DNA of 16,422 bases from Deltaproteobacteria bacterium (GTDB lineage Bacteria; Desulfobacterota; Desulfobacteria; Desulfobacterales; C00003060). Made by a program: the position numbers and the translations under genes. Shown piece by piece: positions 6,401 to 13,379 of the stretch; position 1 is the first letter of the stretch, and each line of letters opens with the position of its first letter. The notes beneath the pieces are model-generated. The model saw only the letters and a program-made list of their open reading frames with translations, had not been told where the DNA came from and ran no database searches. The stretch is taken from contig JAFDFO010000051.1 of assembly GCA_019309815.1 (NCBI GenBank), positions 1 through 16,422 of the forward strand, given 5' to 3'.

Positions 6401-6784
6401 GGCTTTTTGGGGACAGCAAACCCTGTCGTTGCAGAAGTCTAGGGCACGCTGTTCAGCGCATTGTTACCATGAATCAGGTGCCGTGACAACGCCCACGGAT
6501 CACTTTGTCCATGCCAAACAGACATAGACATTTTGTCGTCTTGTAGTATATTTCAGTTCACAATAGTAATTAACGGTTATTCGGCGCCAGGCGGATGCAG
6601 AACTCAAACTTCACTGCTCATAATATCAGATGCTGGATGCTGGTCACTGGATGCTGGATAATCGGCATCATGATCGACTCTCGTTCCAGTATCAAGAATC
6701 CAGTGTCTGAAGGTGTTTAGCAAAAGCGTTTCTCTGAAAGACGTCGTAAGATTCACTCCCGGAGCACTATTTCAAAATCTGAAA
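6401..6784. other. Non-coding region between polA and the Cys-rich gene
   Basis: No gene is visible in 384 bases. On the minus strand a weak promoter-like pair (TTAATT, 17 bases, TATACT, around 6546-6574) could serve polA. Positions 6629-6705 hold the repeat described separately. A GTG at 6713 is in frame with the downstream gene, but its extra 24 codons have no family look. Confidence 0.5.
6629..6705. repeat. CTGGAT-type short-period repeat with inverted partner
   Basis: Four CTGG units, each written in a GATGCTGG or CACTGGAT context, occur at 6629-6659 with a 7-9-base period. CACTGGAT (6645-6652) has a perfect inverted copy ATCCAGTG (6698-6705), and an inner CTGG pairs with CCAG (6686-6689). 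The region could fold as an imperfect hairpin. Confidence 0.6.
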
Positions 6785-7009
6785 ATGGAAGCCCAACCAA
6801 TAAAAAGCCGATCAAGATCCAAAAGGAGAAAGAAAAAGGAATATTTTTGCCACACGTGTGGCCAAGAAATGCCCTTCTGCTGGACATGTCGCTGCGGTTT
6901 TCAGATATGCTCTGTATGCATGGAAGAGAACTTGTGGGGCATGACGTGCAACGCCATTACCTGGACTTGCCCGGATTGTGGCGGGCAGTGCGGTTTCGGA
7001 AATCAGTAA
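6785..7009 (+). CDS. Small cysteine-rich (zinc-ribbon-like) protein
   Basis: A 74-residue protein from ATG 6785. It has a basic N-terminus (SRSRSKRRKKK) and then 11 cysteines: CHTC (22-25), CWTCRC (32-37), CSVC (42-45), C55, CPDC (62-65) and C69. The paired CxxC spacing fits two zinc sites, in a RING- or double-ribbon-like arrangement, together with the conserved-looking ENLWGMTCN. The basic tail suggests nucleic-acid or ribosome contact, but this is inference. The start is uncertain: no Shine-Dalgarno is seen, and an in-frame GTG lies at 6713. I recall similar small proteins in Desulfobacterota but cannot name a family. Confidence 0.68.
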   Translation: MEAQPIKSRSRSKRRKKKEYFCHTCGQEMPFCWTCRCGFQICSVCMEENLWGMTCNAITWTCPDCGGQCGFGNQ

Positions 7010-7259
7010 AGAGGGGATAAAGGAGTTAAGCAAACGAGTCCTGCCGCTGTATTCTCTTATGATTTGAGTTGGTTTTCTATCACCAAGGAATGTCAAAGTA
7101 AAGGCTAACCCCCCCCGCTCATTGTTCCAATTGGTTTCCCCTATAACACAGGACCGTGACAGATACGGTCACGCCGATTTTGGATTTTGGATTGCGGAAT
7201 TAGGAGCCGGAACGGAACACCCAAAGCGAATGAAAGAGAACAGGGTCGCCCATTAGGTG
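7010..7259. other. Non-coding region before the tRNA-Ser promoter
   Basis: No gene is seen. It holds an inverted repeat CGTGAC (7155-7160)/GTCACG (7168-7173) and a 7-base-period run of TTTTGGA at 7176-7201. Confidence 0.5.
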
Positions 7260-7288
7260 TTGACCTGAAAACATCATAGATATAATAT
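7260..7288 (+). promoter_or_regulatory. Promoter of the tRNA-Ser pair
   Basis: TTGACC (7260-7265), then 17 bases to TAATAT (7283-7288), overlapping a perfect TATAAT (7281-7286, 15-base spacing). It lies about 45 bases before the first tRNA in an AT-rich stretch, as expected for a stable-RNA promoter. Confidence 0.65.
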
Positions 7289-7331
7289 ATTAAGTTTAGG
7301 GATTAATCGTATCTCCCTTTGAAAAAAGTGG

Positions 7332-7419
7332 GGAGGGATGGCCGAGTGGCTGAAGGCGGCGGTCTTGAAAACCGTTTCCCGGCAACGGGACGTGGGTTCG
7401 AATCCTACTCCCTCCGCCA
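7332..7419 (+). tRNA. tRNA-Ser (anticodon TGA)
   Basis: The acceptor GGAGGGA (7332-7338) pairs with TCCCTCC (7409-7415), followed by G and an encoded CCA. The anticodon loop is CTTGAAA with anticodon TGA, reading UCA-type serine codons. The T arm has GGGTTCGAATCC, and a long variable arm marks class II. 88 nt. Confidence 0.96.
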
Positions 7420-7422
7420 GAC

Positions 7423-7439
7423 GCCTTTCAGAGAAAGGC
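7423..7439 (+). terminator. Hairpin after tRNA-Ser(TGA)
   Basis: GCCTTTC (7423-7429) and GAAAGGC (7433-7439) form a 7-bp stem with a 3-base loop, four bases after the tRNA CCA. No T run follows, so it may be a processing site rather than a terminator. Confidence 0.4.
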
Positions 7440-7489
7440 ATACAAATAGCAAATAACCTGTTAAGAGTTGGAAGTTAAGGGTTTATCGT

Positions 7490-7507
7490 ATTCCGCGCCA
7501 GCGGAAT
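7490..7507. repeat. Small hairpin directly before tRNA-Ser(GCT)
   Basis: ATTCCGC (7490-7496) and GCGGAAT (7501-7507) are a perfect 7-bp inverted repeat with a GCCA loop, ending three bases before the second tRNA. Perhaps an RNA-processing signal in a tRNA pair transcript. Confidence 0.5.
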
Positions 7508-7510
7508 TCC

Positions 7511-7603
7511 GGAGAGATGGCCGAGCTGGCTGAAGGCGCTCGCCTGCTAAGCGAGTGTAGGGGGAAACTTCTACCGAGGGTTCGAATCCCTCTCTCTCCG
7601 CCA
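7511..7603 (+). tRNA. tRNA-Ser (anticodon GCT)
   Basis: The acceptor GGAGAGA (7511-7517) pairs with TCTCTCC (7593-7599), followed by G and an encoded CCA. The anticodon stem CTCGC/GCGAG encloses CTGCTAA, anticodon GCT, reading AGC and AGU. It has a long variable arm (TAGGGGGAAACTTCTA). 93 nt. It lies 91 bases after the TGA isoacceptor, probably in the same transcript. Confidence 0.96.
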
Positions 7604-7630
7604 GGAAACTCAACACCGTTGAATTTCACC

Positions 7631-7659
7631 GTTGGCTGGTAGCTGTTGGTTCGTAGCTG
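7631..7659 (+). repeat. GTTGG/GTAGCTG short repeat
   Basis: GTTGG occurs at 7631 and 7645, and GTAGCTG at 7639 and 7653: a 14-base direct repeat in two imperfect copies just before the cyclase gene. Confidence 0.5.
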
Positions 7660-7689
7660 AAGGATGGATAGTAACAGATTCGGGCATTG

Positions 7690-8667
7690 ATGGAGGATGT
7701 GAGTCCCTTGATTCCGACGGTTCCAGATAAGAGCACTGTTGCTGAAGAGGGTCAAGACAATCAGGATACCGCTGATATTCTGGTTGTGGACGACGAAAAG
7801 GGCATCAGGGATAGCATCAAGGAAGCGATTCAGATCGCCGGATATTCATGCTGGACTGCGGGCAGCGGTGAAGAGGCCCTGAAGTTCTTGGAGGAAAAGC
7901 ACGTCGACCTTCTCATTGCGGACGTCAGGATGCCCGGCCTCAACGGATTTGAACTCACAGGGATTGTGAAGGAAAGGTATGATACGGACGTGATCATCAT
8001 CACCGGCTATGGCAAAGACTTCCAATACGAGGAGGCTATCAAAAAAGGAGCGAGCGAGTTCATACTTAAACCGATTAGACTGCAAGAGTTGATTGTGCGG
8101 CTAAAACGGGTCCTGCGAGAGCGTGCTCTTATTGCCCAAAGGCGGCAGATGGAGGAGCGGCTCCGAGAAATGACTATCACGGACGACCTCACAAAGCTGT
8201 ACAACATGAGGCACTTCTACGAGCAGCTGCAGTTAGAGATTGACAGAGCACTGCGCTACAAGCACTCGCTGTCGCTATTGCTTCTGGATGTGGATCGGTT
8301 CAAGCAGTACAACGATACACACGGCCATTTCGAGGGAGACAAGATTCTGACCAGGCTGAGCGAGGTGATTCGAGAGTGTCTCCGGAAAAGTGATTCAGCT
8401 TACCGGTACGGTGGTGATGAGTTCATTGTCATCCTGCCCTATACGCACGGGAAAGAGGCTAAGAAGGTGGCTGAGAGAATCACTGCCAGTTTTCCTCCCG
8501 AGGACTCAGGCCGCGAGCCGGACGGCAGTGTTCAGACCACGTTGAGTGTCGGGGTGGTTGAATACGACCAGGGTGAAGAGCTGTCCAGATTGGTCAGCAG
8601 AGCCGATCAGGCTATGTATACTGCAAAAAAGCAGGGAGGCAACCGGAGTCTTTTTGCGGGCGGATGA
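7690..8667 (+). CDS. Response regulator with GGDEF domain (diguanylate cyclase)
   Basis: Makes the second messenger cyclic di-GMP from two GTP under control of a receiver domain. Residues 29-140 are a CheY-like receiver with acidic pocket DD (34-35), phospho-acceptor Asp 78 (ADVRMPG), Thr 105 and Lys 127 (LKPI). A charged helical linker (142-162) leads to the GGDEF domain, with DDLTKLYN (165-172), LDVDRFKQYND (199-209) and the active-site GGDEF at 241-245. An intact inhibitory I-site RKSD (232-235) stands five residues before it, so product feedback is expected. No histidine kinase is nearby, so its partner must lie elsewhere. The start is unsure: TTG 7687 abuts ATG 7690 and no good ribosome binding site is seen. 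It is PleD/WspR-like in order but has one receiver only. It ends 9 bases from the convergent mutS2 stop. Confidence 0.95.
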   Translation: MEDVSPLIPTVPDKSTVAEEGQDNQDTADILVVDDEKGIRDSIKEAIQIAGYSCWTAGSGEEALKFLEEKHVDLLIADVRMPGLNGFELTGIVKERYDTDVIIITGYGKDFQYEEAIKKGASEFILKPIRLQELIVRLKRVLRERALIAQRRQMEERLREMTITDDLTKLYNMRHFYEQLQLEIDRALRYKHSLSLLLLDVDRFKQYNDTHGHFEGDKILTRLSEVIRECLRKSDSAYRYGGDEFIVILPYTHGKEAKKVAERITASFPPEDSGREPDGSVQTTLSVGVVEYDQGEELSRLVSRADQAMYTAKKQGGNRSLFAGG

Positions 8668-8676
8668 TTCTGTAAC

Positions 8677-11061
8677 CTATTTGCCGGTGATTGTCGCAGT
8701 AGTCATGCCCGGGTTCTTCTGGCTGGGACCACCCGGCAGGGTTGCCTGGACGAGAGGATGCTCTCTTAAGAATGGTATGACGCTGCTTCGCAGTGCCCCG
8801 GTTCCCACCCCATGGATAATGTGAACCTCCCTTAACCCTCCAAGCAAGGCATCGTTCACGAATCTATCCACAGCCTCCAACGCCTCATCTACCTGCAGGC
8901 CACGAATATCGATTTCAGTACGCACCTTATCCGGGAACGGAATAGTGACGTGCGAATGGAGACCAGACGGGGTTCTTCCCAAACCTTTGGTCCTGGTCAA
9001 TTCTGCCTTGGGTACGCGCACTTTAAGGTTCCCCCTGGCGATCAGAACCTCACCCGTCGCATCTTCGTCAGACAGGACAGTTGCGTCCACGCCACCCCGC
9101 ATCCAGTGGACACGGTCTCCAGTTCCGACCTTATCCTTGATGGGATCTGCCTGGTGGGGTTTTTCACCGGGTAAGGTCGCCTCAAGCTCCTTGTCTATCG
9201 TCTCTTTCTCCTGCTTAATAAGGGTTTTGGCATCACGAATCGCCAGGCGTGTCGCCCCCTGCTCCCGCACGGTTTGTATCGCCTTCTCCACAGCGGCATT
9301 TGCCTCTCTTATGAGGTTCTTAGCCTCTTCAGCTGCCTGACGGCGTAAGTGCGTGGTTTCTCGTTCAAGAATATCTTTTTTCTCGCGATACCGCTTCGCC
9401 AAGTCCTCAAGAATACCTGCCTGGGCTTCCAAATCCGTTTCCAATTGCTCATTGCGCTGAATCTGATCTTGAAGTTGTAAGATCAGGTCCTCTAAACGAT
9501 GGGCCTGCGTGCCCATCAGGGATCGGGAACGCGTGATAATGGTCTCGGTGAGTCCCATGCGCTTGGCAATCTCAAAGGCATAGCTCGAACCGGGAAGATG
9601 GGGGCGAAATCTGTAAGTCGGGGTGAGCGTTTCCGTGTCAAAAGCCATTGATCCATTAGCAATTCCGGGCGTTTCATGGGCAAATGCCTTCAAGGTTCCC
9701 TGATGCGTTGTAACGATTGTCAGGGCCCCTCTATTGGTAAGGACTTCCAGCACGGACATGGCAAGCGCCGCCCCCTCTTGGGGGTCCGTGCCGGTTCCAA
9801 TCTCGTCGATAATCACTAGATCTTGAGAGGCTGCTCTATCCACGATTTCGTTGATGCCTTTAAGGTGAGCCGAAAAGGTCGAAAGGTCCATCTCAATCGA
9901 CTGGGCATCTCCGACATGGGCAAAAATCTGATTGAACAGGGGTATTTCTGAATCAGCATCCGCGGGCACATGAAGTCCACAGGACACCATGAGGGCGAGG
10001 AGCCCCACGGTTTTCAGTGCTACAGTCTTTCCGCCGGCGTTGGGGCCCGTGATGACCAGTGTGTTGAAGCCGTCACCGATTGAAAGGTCGAGGGGGACTG
10101 CGGAAGACTGCATGTCTTCTCTTAGTGCTAGCAATGGGTGACGTCCTCCCTTTATGTTGAGCAATCCGCGGGTCTCAACGCTCGGCTCATGTTGGTCAAA
10201 GATTTTGGAAGTCAGGGCCATCGCATGAGTGCAGTCCAGGGCGATTAGTGTTTCAAGGTTCTGTTCAAGGTCAGTGCGGTTTTCCCGAACAAGATTGGTC
10301 AGCTGTCGTAGCACCTTTTCTATTTCCTGGCGCTCATCTGCCTCTAAGCGGCGGACCTGGTTGTTTAGCTCAAGGGTTTCAAGGGGCTCCACAAAGAGCG
10401 TTGCTCCGCTGGCTGATTGGTCGTGAAGCACACCCTTGACCTGATGCCGGTGCGTCTCCTTTACGGGAAGTACCCACCGCCCCTGCCTCTTAGTGATCAG
10501 CCGTTCCTGCAAGATACCTTTGCGCCACAACCTGTCCAGCGAGGTTTCTAATTCTCTTCGTACCCGCTCACGCGCCTGGCTCATTTTGCGGCGAATGGTG
10601 GCCAGGTTAGCGCTTGCCTGGTCACGAATTTCCAGTGTGTTCAAATCAACGGTCTTGACGATCTCCTGGACAAGAGGACGGTTGGGAACAAGAGACGTCC
10701 CGACTTCTTGAAGGAGAGGAAAGTCCGATTGGTTTTCTGAAAAGAAAAGGTGCAACCTTGCTGCCAGGTCGAGCACCCGATGAATACGGCGCAGCGAATC
10801 CGGCTCGAGATAGCTCCCTTCCGCAGCCGCCAATTGGAGGTAGTTTCCGATGTCCTCGAAGGTGCCTATAGGAAAAAACCTGCCTGAGTCCATGTGCTTG
10901 CGGAGTTCGGAGACCCTTCCCAGACTTGTTCGGACGAGCTGAATGTCCGAAAGAGGTCTCAGTTGCCGGAGGCGTTCAGCAGACAGCGGAGAATGGGTCC
11001 TGCCGGCCAGGTCATCAAGGACTTTGTCGAATTCCAGCGTCTTGTAGAGTTGGTTAGTCAA
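8677..11061 (-). CDS. mutS2: MutS2 family protein (ribosome rescue / anti-recombination ATPase with Smr nuclease)
   Basis: A 794-residue MutS2, full length for the family. It lacks the mismatch-recognition domain of MutS1. Order: core and lever helices (1-320), ABC-type ATPase with Walker A GPNAGGKT (about 339-346) and Walker B VIIDEIGTGTDP (about 413-424), a long Arg/Glu/Gln-rich coiled coil (about 510-630), a KOW-like segment (VGTGDRVHWMRGGVDATVL), and a C-terminal Smr domain with IDIRG (about 713) and HGVGTGAL (about 746). Family members bind branched DNA and suppress recombination, or bind collided ribosomes; the Smr domain cuts nucleic acid. The frame opens after a TGA at 11071-11073. 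The only start giving the canonical YKTLEFDKVL is TTG 11061, with a poor Shine-Dalgarno. No terminator is seen in the 9-base gap to the cyclase gene. Confidence 0.95.
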   Translation of the reverse strand: MTNQLYKTLEFDKVLDDLAGRTHSPLSAERLRQLRPLSDIQLVRTSLGRVSELRKHMDSGRFFPIGTFEDIGNYLQLAAAEGSYLEPDSLRRIHRVLDLAARLHLFFSENQSDFPLLQEVGTSLVPNRPLVQEIVKTVDLNTLEIRDQASANLATIRRKMSQARERVRRELETSLDRLWRKGILQERLITKRQGRWVLPVKETHRHQVKGVLHDQSASGATLFVEPLETLELNNQVRRLEADERQEIEKVLRQLTNLVRENRTDLEQNLETLIALDCTHAMALTSKIFDQHEPSVETRGLLNIKGGRHPLLALREDMQSSAVPLDLSIGDGFNTLVITGPNAGGKTVALKTVGLLALMVSCGLHVPADADSEIPLFNQIFAHVGDAQSIEMDLSTFSAHLKGINEIVDRAASQDLVIIDEIGTGTDPQEGAALAMSVLEVLTNRGALTIVTTHQGTLKAFAHETPGIANGSMAFDTETLTPTYRFRPHLPGSSYAFEIAKRMGLTETIITRSRSLMGTQAHRLEDLILQLQDQIQRNEQLETDLEAQAGILEDLAKRYREKKDILERETTHLRRQAAEEAKNLIREANAAVEKAIQTVREQGATRLAIRDAKTLIKQEKETIDKELEATLPGEKPHQADPIKDKVGTGDRVHWMRGGVDATVLSDEDATGEVLIARGNLKVRVPKAELTRTKGLGRTPSGLHSHVTIPFPDKVRTEIDIRGLQVDEALEAVDRFVNDALLGGLREVHIIHGVGTGALRSSVIPFLREHPLVQATLPGGPSQKNPGMTTATITGK

Positions 11062-11110
11062 GTCTTGGACTCAATTACGGGTTGACCCGTCAGTCTGTCT
11101 CAGGTAATGA

Positions 11111-11259
11111 TTAGAACCGGTTTCAAAACCCCATCTAACGCTCAATAGCTGTGTTGTCCCGCGAATTGAAATACTCACGTACTGACGTGTACGCTCCGTC
11201 TTAAATTCGCGGGACGCCTTGCTCTTGAACGCGATCTGAGATTTTGAAACCAGTTCTAA
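11111..11259. repeat. 149-bp imperfect palindromic element (MITE-like) A
   Basis: The outer arms 11111-11128 and 11242-11259 match in 17 of 18 bases. The middle arms GTCCCGCGAATT (11156-11167) and AATTCGCGGGAC (11204-11215) are perfect, and the inner CGTAC (11178-11182)/GTACG (11189-11193) closes the tip. The stretches between the outer and middle arms also match in about 13 of 20 positions, so the whole is one long hairpin. It contains no ORF. It lies between the divergent starts of mutS2 and the 128-residue gene, so it must influence or carry their promoters. Confidence 0.82.
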
Positions 11260-11304
11260 ATTAAGTTAGAGGGACCGTCAAGGAGGAAGTTTCTTAGGGG
11301 GACC

Positions 11305-11691
11305 ATGAAAGACGAGATAAGAAAAGAAGTACTGGCGGCGATCAGGTCGATTCCCAAGGGATACCTGAAAGACCCCGTGGTCAAAGAAGCAATCCGGTGC
11401 GTATTGTACGGATGGTTGAAAAAGAAAGGTTTCAATCCAGTACCAGCTTTTCGAAACCCCCGCTACCCGGAGGGCCCGGTGGACATTGTGGGTATTAAGG
11501 AGGACCACGCCGTTGAGATCGCGTTTTGCAGCAATCCCACGGTTGAATTAGCAAATATCAAGAGCCTGGAGCGAGTGGACTGCGAGAAGAAATTTGTGAT
11601 CAGCTTTTCCCCGAACAAAAAGAAGGTAGAGTTGAGCAGATTTTTCCTCAAGGCCGGGATTGAACATATTTATGTCTATGGACAAGACTAA
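11305..11691 (+). CDS. Hypothetical protein, possibly a degenerate PD-(D/E)xK-like fold
   Basis: 128 residues from ATG 11305, with AGGGGG just upstream and AAGGAGG further up. The N-terminus is helical (MKDEIRKEVLAAIRSIPKGY), then GWLKKKGFNPVPAF, then a strand pair PEGPVDIVGI...HAVEIAFC (Asp 60, Glu 71) followed by KKFVISFSPNKKK and HIYVYG. Alternating strands with an Asp and a Glu-x-x in this spacing recall the restriction-endonuclease-like core. The position where the catalytic Lys would stand (EIA) is Ala, so if it belongs there it is probably inactive or the motif has migrated. I do not recognise a named family. It stands alone between two palindromic elements. Confidence 0.7.
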   Translation: MKDEIRKEVLAAIRSIPKGYLKDPVVKEAIRCVLYGWLKKKGFNPVPAFRNPRYPEGPVDIVGIKEDHAVEIAFCSNPTVELANIKSLERVDCEKKFVISFSPNKKKVELSRFFLKAGIEHIYVYGQD

Positions 11692-11708
11692 GAAACATCA
11701 CGCTTCAG

Positions 11709-11888
11709 TATAAGGCGCAGCCGCAAAACACGAAAGAAAAGAGAAAACACGAAAAGGGCAAATATCAGGTATTACCCCAGCTCAAAAACGATGAGTGCCC
11801 TTATCAGGATGGCAGAGGGAGCATAACAAACACCTTCAACTTATGTCGTGCTTTCATCACTTTCGTGCTTTGCGGCATGCGCCTTATA
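11709..11888. repeat. 180-bp imperfect palindromic element (MITE-like) B
   Basis: Terminal arms 11709-11736 and 11860-11888 are inverted copies over 28 bases with one mismatch and one extra base, both ending in TATAAGGCGC outward. Inside, AAAACACGAAA is repeated on the left (11725 and 11744) and its inverted form CGTGCTTT twice on the right. AAGGGCA (11754-11760) pairs with TGCCCTT (11796-11802). No ORF. It fills most of the 254-base gap before tatD. The outer TATA could be part of the arm or a target duplication. Confidence 0.82.
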
Positions 11889-11945
11889 AAGAGGCGTGAT
11901 TCATTTTTTGTTTTTTCCGTATCTTTTCCTGTTTAGTTAGAGAAT

Positions 11946-12695
11946 ATGGGAATGCCCCCCTCAGTGATAGACACACACGCCCACCTGGATGAATTGCCCG
12001 ACCCTGAAACAGCCATTGAAGAAGCAAGGGCAGGTGGCATCCAGGGTATCGTGGCCATAGGACAGGACATCCCTTCAAATCAGAAAACGATAGAGATAGC
12101 AGGCCGGCATCCGGGATTTGTTTTTCCGGCTATCGGGTATCATCCCTGGCGACTCAACCCTGATCATCACGACGACACCCTTGCCCATCTCGACCAGAAC
12201 CTGGAAAACTGCGTGGCTCTGGGAGAAGTAGGCCTGGACTATAAGGCCAAGACAAAGAAAAAGATCCAAAAGGCCATTTTTCAGGATCTGCTTGCCATTG
12301 CCAAGAGGCACAACAAGCCCGTCATCGTTCACTGCCGGTACGTCCACGAAACCGCTTATCGCATGGTAAAAGAGGCGGGCATAGAAAAGGTGGTCTTTCA
12401 CTGGTACAGTGGAGCTCTTGATCTCATTCCTCAAATAGCGGGCGATGGCTACTACATGTCTGCCACACCCGCGCTCCTTTACAACCCCTATCATGCCGAA
12501 GCGATCGAGGCGGTTCCCCTTCCTAATCTACTCCTCGAAACCGATGCCCCGGTTCAATATCAGGAATTAGCTGCAAGGCCGGTTCATGTGCAGGTCACAT
12601 TGAAGGAGGTGGCGCGGGTGAAGGGTGTTTCAGTGGAGGAGGTTGCTGCGCACACCACGGAAAATGCCAAGGCGTGTTTCGGGATTGCCCCCTGA
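11946..12695 (+). CDS. tatD: TatD family metal-dependent hydrolase
   Basis: Cytoplasmic TIM-barrel metal hydrolase. Family members are 3'-5' DNA/RNA exonucleases or D-aminoacyl-tRNA deacylases. It has 249 residues, a little short of the usual 255-265. Metal ligands are all in place: HAHLD (His 11, His 13), GEVGLDY (Glu 94), VIVHCR (His 129), VFHWYSG (His 152) and LLETDAP (Asp 200). The divergent GALDLIPQIAGDGYYMSATPALLYN segment, and the absence of the commoner FR..P motif, place it in a TatD subfamily rather than with YcfH itself. ATG 11946 and ATG 11952 are both possible; no strong Shine-Dalgarno is seen. The upstream 57 bases are T-rich. Convergent with nth, 39 bases apart. Confidence 0.93.
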   Translation: MGMPPSVIDTHAHLDELPDPETAIEEARAGGIQGIVAIGQDIPSNQKTIEIAGRHPGFVFPAIGYHPWRLNPDHHDDTLAHLDQNLENCVALGEVGLDYKAKTKKKIQKAIFQDLLAIAKRHNKPVIVHCRYVHETAYRMVKEAGIEKVVFHWYSGALDLIPQIAGDGYYMSATPALLYNPYHAEAIEAVPLPNLLLETDAPVQYQELAARPVHVQVTLKEVARVKGVSVEEVAAHTTENAKACFGIAP

Positions 12696-12734
12696 TCGTT
12701 CTGGGGGTGAAGACATCCAAATCAATATAGGGTC

Positions 12735-13379
12735 CTACACGGCCGTGCGCCCAAAATCACACAGGTCGAGCAGGGGACATTCATGGCACTTTGGCTTGCG
12801 GGCATTGCACAATGCTCTGCCGTGCCAGATCATTTGGTGCGAAAAGGCGATCCAGTCCTTTTTGGGAATCTGTGGCATGAGATCGAATTCGATCTTGACC
12901 GGGTCACGCTCTTTGGTGAGACCTATGCGCTGTGACACACGTTTTACGTGCGTGTCCACGACGATACCGGGGATCCCAAACGCGCTTCCAAGTATCACAT
13001 TGGCGGTTTTTCGTCCGATGCCGGGGAGTTGAACGAGGGCCTCAATATTGTCAGGAACCTTCCCATCATGTTTCTCTACCAACGCTTCACAGCACGCCTT
13101 GATGTTCCTTGCCTTGTTTCGATAAAAGCCTGTGGGGCGGACCATTTCCTCAAGATCGGAAAGGGGCTCGTCAGCAAAGTCCCGGGCTGTCCGAAGTTTC
13201 TTGAACAGGGCAGGGGTTACCTGGTTGACTTGCTTATCCGTGCACTGGGCTGATAGAATCGTCGCAACGATAAGTTGTATCGGATTCTTGTGGCGCAGGG
13301 CTGTCTTGACATCCGGATAGGTTCTACTTAGTATCTTTAGAATCTTTTTGACGCGGTCTTTAGATATCTTTTTAGCCAT
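12735..13379 (-). CDS. nth: Endonuclease III (DNA glycosylase/AP lyase)
   Basis: Base-excision repair enzyme that removes oxidised pyrimidines and cuts at abasic sites. It has 214 residues, matching E. coli Nth (211). It shows the helix-hairpin-helix LPGIGRKTA (118-126) with catalytic Lys 124, catalytic Asp 142 in VDTHVKRV, and the 4Fe-4S ligands C191-x6-C198-x2-C201-x5-C207. ATG 13379 follows a strong GGAGGT seven bases upstream. That ribosome binding site lies inside the divergent ThiI-like gene, and the two ATG codons share two bases. Confidence 0.97.
   Translation of the reverse strand: MAKKISKDRVKKILKILSRTYPDVKTALRHKNPIQLIVATILSAQCTDKQVNQVTPALFKKLRTARDFADEPLSDLEEMVRPTGFYRNKARNIKACCEALVEKHDGKVPDNIEALVQLPGIGRKTANVILGSAFGIPGIVVDTHVKRVSQRIGLTKERDPVKIEFDLMPQIPKKDWIAFSHQMIWHGRALCNARKPKCHECPLLDLCDFGRTAV

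Noticed and set aside
6629..6705. Possible CRISPR fragment
   Set aside because: Units are only 7-9 bases with no spacers of constant length; it is a degenerate short tandem repeat.
6713..6784. N-terminal extension of the Cys-rich protein from GTG 6713
   Set aside because: The 24 extra residues lie next to the CTGGAT repeat, lack a ribosome binding site, and the protein is complete from ATG 6785; kept only as an alternative.
7483..7755. Minus-strand ORF of 90 codons containing GGERGIRTLG
   Set aside because: It is the well-known false translation of the antisense of a tRNA-Ser gene and covers tRNA-Ser(GCT).
13348..13377. TTG 13348 as start of the ThiI-like gene
   Set aside because: It would place ten residues antisense to the nth start with no ribosome binding site; ATG 13378 or TTG 13408 is more likely.
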